From an uncultured Chloroflexota bacterium (GTDB lineage Bacteria > Chloroflexota > Limnocylindria > Limnocylindrales > Limnocylindraceae): a stretch of DNA of 10,698 nucleotides. The position numbers were made by a program, and so were the translations under genes. Positions 1 through 10,698 of the stretch are shown piece after piece. Below the pieces are notes generated by a model. That model was not told the DNA's origin. It worked only from the letters and a program-made list of their open reading frames with translations, and made no database searches. How positions within the stretch are numbered: the first letter of the stretch is position 1; every line of letters starts with the position of its first letter. The DNA lies in contig CAJARA010000096.1 of assembly GCA_903944295.1 (NCBI GenBank), forward strand, positions 1 to 10,698, written 5' to 3'.

Positions 1-1764
<1,764 letters not shown>

Positions 1765-1776
1765 GTAGCGGAACAC

Positions 1777-1786
1777 AGGAAAGGAG
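1777..1786 (+). promoter_or_regulatory. Shine-Dalgarno of rpoC
   Basis: AGGAAAGGAG in the 28-base rpoB-rpoC spacer, with the AAGGAG core at 1781-1786, six bases before the ATG at 1793. It is a strong site at good spacing and fixes the rpoC start. The spacer has no room for a terminator and no visible promoter. Confidence 0.85.
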
Positions 1787-1792
1787 CGAGAG

Positions 1793-6289
<4,497 letters not shown>

Positions 6290-6318
6290 CGAGCCGATCA
6301 GCCGCTGAGCATGGTGCT

Positions 6319-6348
6319 TTGACACCCTGAGCACGAGGCTGCTACGCT
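6319..6348 (+). promoter_or_regulatory. Candidate housekeeping-sigma promoter of the str operon
   Basis: A perfect -35 TTGACA at 6319-6324, an 18-base spacer, and -10 TACGCT at 6343-6348, which keeps the three most conserved -10 positions (T, A, final T). TGC directly before it (6340-6342) makes an extended -10 (TGn). The predicted start is about 6354-6357, giving a leader of about 73 bases to the rpsL GTG. It lies in the only sizeable gap, between rpoC and rpsL, where a str promoter is expected. Not experimentally shown. Confidence 0.65.
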
Positions 6349-6365
6349 CCACCGTCCGTGCCACT

Positions 6366-6378
6366 GTGGCTCTGCCAC
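6366..6378 (+). other. Small hairpin in the rpsL leader
   Basis: GTGGC (6366-6370), loop TCT, GCCAC (6374-6378): a five-pair stem just downstream of the predicted transcription start. Another GCCAC at 6360-6364 could compete for the same GTGGC, although only an outer three-pair version is sterically possible. No T-run follows, so it is not a terminator. It may be a 5'-end stabiliser or chance. Confidence 0.35.
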
Positions 6379-6410
6379 CAGCGGCGATCAGCAGGGAAGC
6401 AAGAAGAGAG

Positions 6411-6416
6411 AAGGAG
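6411..6416 (+). promoter_or_regulatory. Shine-Dalgarno of rpsL
   Basis: AAGGAG inside a purine-rich run (AAGAAGAGAGAAGGAG, 6401-6416), 12 bases before GTG 6429. This spacing is long for a bacterial site, and the gap is mostly alternating GC (6416-6424). It still decides the start: the in-frame GTG at 6366 has no such site and would lie only about ten bases after the predicted transcription start. Confidence 0.65.
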
Positions 6417-6428
6417 CGCGCGCGAATC

Positions 6429-6857
6429 GTGCCGACAATTAATCAGCTCGTACGAAAGGGACGCAAGACCAAGGTCAGCAAGGTCAAGGCGTCCGCGTTC
6501 CGAAAGAATTGGAACGGCATTAAGCAGCGGCAGGAGCCGGCTCAGGGCGCCCCAATGAAGCGCGGCGTCTGCCTGATCGTGCGCACCATGACGCCGAAGA
6601 AGCCAAACTCCGCACTTCGGAAGATCGCGCGCGTGAAGCTCACCAACCAGATGGAAGTCACCGCCTACATCCCAGGCATCGGCCACAACCTGCAAGAGCA
6701 CAGCGTTGTGTTGGTGCGCGGTGGCCGAGTGAAGGACCTTCCGTCAGTGAAGTATCACATCGTGCGCGGCGCCCTCGACGCATCGGGCGTGAAGGATCGC
6801 ATGCAGAGCCGCTCCAAGTACGGCGCGAAGTCCGCTGTTGAAGCGAAGAAGAAGTAA
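6429..6857 (+). CDS. rpsL: 30S ribosomal protein S12
   Basis: S12 sits at the decoding centre of the 30S subunit and controls tRNA selection accuracy; changes in it give streptomycin resistance or dependence. From GTG 6429 the protein is 142 aa and begins M(V)PTINQLVRKGR, the normal S12 N-terminus; the frame stays open upstream to GTG 6366, but those 21 codons look like no S12. Family motifs: TPKKPNSALRK (K57 corresponds to the streptomycin-site Lys of E. coli), GIGHNLQEHSVVLVRGGRVK, D103 (the Asp methylthiolated by RimO in many bacteria), and GVKDRMQSRSKYG. After about residue 21 it has an extra loop (AFRKNWNGIKQRQEPAQG) like the B. subtilis protein, offsetting numbering by 14 from E. coli. 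The loop reads KDLPSV instead of the usual KDLPGV. The C-terminus is a Lys-rich tail. rpsG starts three bases after the stop. Confidence 0.96.
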   Translation: MPTINQLVRKGRKTKVSKVKASAFRKNWNGIKQRQEPAQGAPMKRGVCLIVRTMTPKKPNSALRKIARVKLTNQMEVTAYIPGIGHNLQEHSVVLVRGGRVKDLPSVKYHIVRGALDASGVKDRMQSRSKYGAKSAVEAKKK

Positions 6858-6860
6858 GCG

Positions 6861-7328
6861 ATGCCACGTCGTACAACGGTCCCACGAAAGCTCAAGTACG
6901 AAGTTGTACCTGAGAACAAGACGATCGACCGATTCGTCGTCAAGGTGATGCTCAGCGGCAAGCGCGGGCTCGCCGAGCGCATCCTGCGCGAGACCCTTGT
7001 CCGACTTGAGACGCAGGCGAATCGCCCGGGCCTTGAAGTGCTCGACCTCGCACTGCGAAACGCAACACCACTCATTGAAGTGAAGCCGCGCCGCGTTGGT
7101 GGCGCCACATATCAGGTGCCGGTTGAGATTCGCGGTGAGCGCCGCCTCAGCCTAGGCGTCCGCTGGCTCGTCCAGGCGGCACGCAAGCGTTCAGGGAAGA
7201 GCATGGTCGACAAGCTCGCCGCTGAGTTCATGGATGCATCCAACAACCTTGGCGCCGCAGTGAAGCGTCGCGAAGAGACCCACAAGATGGCGGAGGCGAA
7301 TAAGGCCTTCAGCCACTTTAGGTTCTAG
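6861..7328 (+). CDS. rpsG: 30S ribosomal protein S7
   Basis: S7 nucleates assembly of the 30S head by binding the 3' domain of 16S rRNA and lines the mRNA exit channel near the E site. The product is 155 aa, the normal length. Visible signatures are the MPRR start, KPRRVGGATYQVPVEI (75-90), LGVRWLV (99-104) and the C-terminal KRREETHKMAEANKAF followed by SHFRF (135-155). The ATG at 6861 is three bases after the rpsL stop and has no clear Shine-Dalgarno, only GAAGAAGAAG inside the rpsL end, so translation is probably coupled to rpsL. In E. coli, S7 represses its own synthesis through an RNA structure in a spacer of about 100 bases between these genes; no such spacer exists here, so that mechanism cannot work in the same form. 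Confidence 0.97.
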   Translation: MPRRTTVPRKLKYEVVPENKTIDRFVVKVMLSGKRGLAERILRETLVRLETQANRPGLEVLDLALRNATPLIEVKPRRVGGATYQVPVEIRGERRLSLGVRWLVQAARKRSGKSMVDKLAAEFMDASNNLGAAVKRREETHKMAEANKAFSHFRF

Positions 7329-7332
7329 GAGG
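7327..7332 (+). promoter_or_regulatory. Shine-Dalgarno of fusA, overlapping the rpsG stop codon
   Basis: A full-consensus AGGAGG that shares two bases with the rpsG TAG stop (7326-7328) and lies eight bases before the fusA ATG at 7341. A ribosome terminating on rpsG covers this site, so coupling between the two genes is likely. Confidence 0.88.
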
Positions 7333-7340
7333 CAGCGGAC

Positions 7341-9431
<2,091 letters not shown>

Positions 9432-9473
9432 TAGCGTCGCCCTGTCGGCTGTAACAAAGCAGTAGTAGAGAAG

Positions 9474-9483
9474 AAGGAAGGAG
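9474..9483 (+). promoter_or_regulatory. Shine-Dalgarno of tuf
   Basis: AAGGAAGGAG in the 58-base fusA-tuf spacer; the AAGGAG core (9478-9483) is six bases before ATG 9490. A strong site suits a protein made in large excess over S12, S7 and EF-G. I see no convincing -35/-10 pair or terminator in the spacer (9435-9473). Confidence 0.85.
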
Positions 9484-9489
9484 TTCGAG

Positions 9490-10686
9490 ATGGCAAAGGC
9501 AAAGTTCGAGCGGTCCAAGCCGCATGTGAATATCGGAACGATCGGGCACATCGACCACGGCAAGACGAGCCTGACCGCCGCGATCTCGAAGTACCTCGCC
9601 CTGAAGGGGAACGCGGAGTACCGCGCCTTCGACTCGATCGACAACGCCCCAGAAGAGCGTGAGCGCGGCATCACGATCTCGATCTCGCACGTGGAGTACG
9701 AGACCGAGGCCCGGCACTACGCGCACGTCGACTGCCCAGGGCATGCCGACTACATCAAGAACATGATCACCGGTGCCGCCCAGATGGACGGCGCCATCTT
9801 GGTCGTTGCCGCTACGGACGGCCCAATGCCCCAGACCAAGGAGCACGTGCTCTTGGCCAAGCAGGTCGAGGTGCCGTTCATCGTCGTCTTCCTGAACAAG
9901 TGCGACATGGTCGATGACCCGGAGCTCTTGGACTTGGTCGAACTTGAGGTGCGCGAGCTCCTCACCAAGTACGACTTCCCAGGCGACAAGATCCCCGTGG
10001 TCCGCGGTTCCGCCCTGAAGGCCCTGGAGGCAAAGGATGATCCAACCGATCCTGCCTACGCTCCAATCCAGGCGCTGATGGATGCCGTTGACGCGTACAT
10101 CCCAACGCCAACCCGCGAAGTTGACAAGCCGTTCCTGATGCCTGTGGAAGACGTCTTCGGCATCAAGGGTCGCGGCACCGTCGCCACCGGCCGCATCGAG
10201 CGCGGCATCGTCAAGGTTGGCGATGAAGTGGAGCTCGTCGGCATCACGGCAACCCGCAAGATCGTCGTCACGGGCGTCGAGATGTTCAAGAAGCTCTTGG
10301 ACGAAGGACGCGCCGGCGATAACACGGGGCTGCTGCTCCGCGGCATCGAGCGCGAGGAGATCCAGCGCGGCCAGGTCCTGGCCAAGTCGGGCTCCGTCAC
10401 CCCGCACACCAAGTTCAACGCTGAGGTCTACGTCCTCACCAAGGACGAAGGCGGACGTCATACGCCGTTCTATAACGGCTACCGACCGCAGTTCTACCTC
10501 CGCACGACCGACGTCACGGGCTCGATCGGCCTCCCAGCGGGCGCCGAGATGATCATGCCGGGCGACAACGTCGAGATGACGGTTGAGTTGATCACCCCGA
10601 TCGCGATCGAGGTTGGTCAGCGCTTCGCCATTCGCGAAGGCGGCCGCACCGTTGGTGCCGGCTCCATCACGAAGATCACCGAGTAG
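9490..10686 (+). CDS. tuf: Elongation factor Tu
   Basis: EF-Tu carries aminoacyl-tRNA to the ribosomal A site as a GTP-bound ternary complex. The product is 398 aa (E. coli 394). GTPase motifs: G1 GHIDHGKTS (19-27), G2 RGITI (59-63, T62), G3 DCPGH with the catalytic His (81-85), G4 NKCD (136-139) and G5 SALK. Domain II is marked by GRGTVATGRIERG and LLLRGIEREEI; domain III by GGRHTPFYNGYRPQFYLRTT and the C-terminal RFAIREGGRTVGAG. The second hydroxyl residue of the P-loop is serine (S27), where most EF-Tu have threonine. It follows fusA in the classical order; only one copy is visible, and whether a second tuf exists elsewhere cannot be told. Wording such as HVEYETEARHYAHVDCPGHA is typical of eubacterial, including actinobacterial, EF-Tu. 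Confidence 0.98.
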   Translation: MAKAKFERSKPHVNIGTIGHIDHGKTSLTAAISKYLALKGNAEYRAFDSIDNAPEERERGITISISHVEYETEARHYAHVDCPGHADYIKNMITGAAQMDGAILVVAATDGPMPQTKEHVLLAKQVEVPFIVVFLNKCDMVDDPELLDLVELEVRELLTKYDFPGDKIPVVRGSALKALEAKDDPTDPAYAPIQALMDAVDAYIPTPTREVDKPFLMPVEDVFGIKGRGTVATGRIERGIVKVGDEVELVGITATRKIVVTGVEMFKKLLDEGRAGDNTGLLLRGIEREEIQRGQVLAKSGSVTPHTKFNAEVYVLTKDEGGRHTPFYNGYRPQFYLRTTDVTGSIGLPAGAEMIMPGDNVEMTVELITPIAIEVGQRFAIREGGRTVGAGSITKITE

Positions 10687-10689
10687 CAG

Positions 10690-10698
10690 ATGGCGAAG
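10690..10698 (+). CDS. Possible start of the next gene, perhaps S10 (rpsJ), cut by the window end
   Basis: Three bases after the tuf stop, ATG GCG AAG (Met-Ala-Lys) begins and runs off the window. Many bacteria have rpsJ directly after tuf, and S10 often begins MAKQ. Three codons cannot prove it, and no strong Shine-Dalgarno precedes it, so any start here would depend on coupling to tuf. Confidence 0.35.

Larger units (their letters stand above)
6290..6428. other. rpoC-rpsL intergenic region
   Basis: The longest non-coding stretch in the window (139 bases). It holds a promoter candidate (6319-6348), two CTGAGCA repeats around the -35 box, a small leader hairpin (6366-6378) and the rpsL Shine-Dalgarno (6411-6416). 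I see no GC-rich hairpin followed by a T-run, so no intrinsic terminator for rpoBC; readthrough from rpoC into rpsL is plausible, with the local promoter adding transcripts. Confidence 0.7.

Noticed and set aside
6313..6326. GGTG-CTTTGA-CACC as a terminator after rpoC
   Set aside because: The stem is only four pairs, there is no following T-run, and it overlaps the -35 box of the promoter candidate.
6295..6392. CGATCAGC occurring twice (6295-6302 and 6385-6392)
   Set aside because: An eight-base repeat 90 bases apart with no symmetry relative to the promoter; expected by chance often enough in GC-rich sequence.

Overview
The window carries the 3' part of the RNA polymerase beta/beta' operon followed by the str (streptomycin) operon, all on the + strand: rpoB (partial), rpoC, rpsL, rpsG, fusA and tuf, with the last nine bases possibly starting rpsJ. 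GC content is high (about 60% by eye) and genes are tightly packed; the largest gap is 139 bases between rpoC and rpsL. I see no mobile element, CRISPR array, tRNA, rRNA or phage gene.

The organism is a bacterium, most likely of the Chloroflexota or a nearby monoderm-type lineage. The RpoB C-terminal half has neither the E. coli SI2 insert nor actinobacterial wording in its active-site region. RpoC has a long charged insert after its N-terminal zinc module and no SI3 insert in the trigger loop. S12 has the extra N-terminal loop known from B. subtilis-type S12. A freshwater Limnocylindria-like member would fit the GC content and the frequent CCA (Pro) and CGA (Arg) codons, but this placement is an inference without a tree.

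Layout: 1-1764 rpoB 3' part; a 28-base spacer with a strong Shine-Dalgarno; 1793-6289 rpoC; a 139-base intergenic region (6290-6428) holding the best promoter candidate in the window (TTGACA, 18 bases, TACGCT with an upstream TGC), two CTGAGCA repeats and a small leader hairpin; then rpsL (GTG start, 6429), rpsG (3 bases later), fusA (Shine-Dalgarno overlapping the rpsG stop), tuf (58 bases later) and possibly rpsJ (3 bases later).

The genes work together in gene expression. RpoB and RpoC form the catalytic core of RNA polymerase. S12 and S7 are 30S proteins of the decoding centre and of the head/mRNA exit region. EF-G drives translocation and EF-Tu delivers aminoacyl-tRNA. The order is the classical one and every catalytic motif I checked is intact. 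I found no undescribed system. What merits a second look is lineage-level: the roughly 180-residue extra segment in the RpoC clamp, the acidic RpoC tail, a serine replacing a near-invariant glycine in the S12 streptomycin-phenotype loop, the serine in the EF-Tu P-loop, and the structure of the str promoter/leader.
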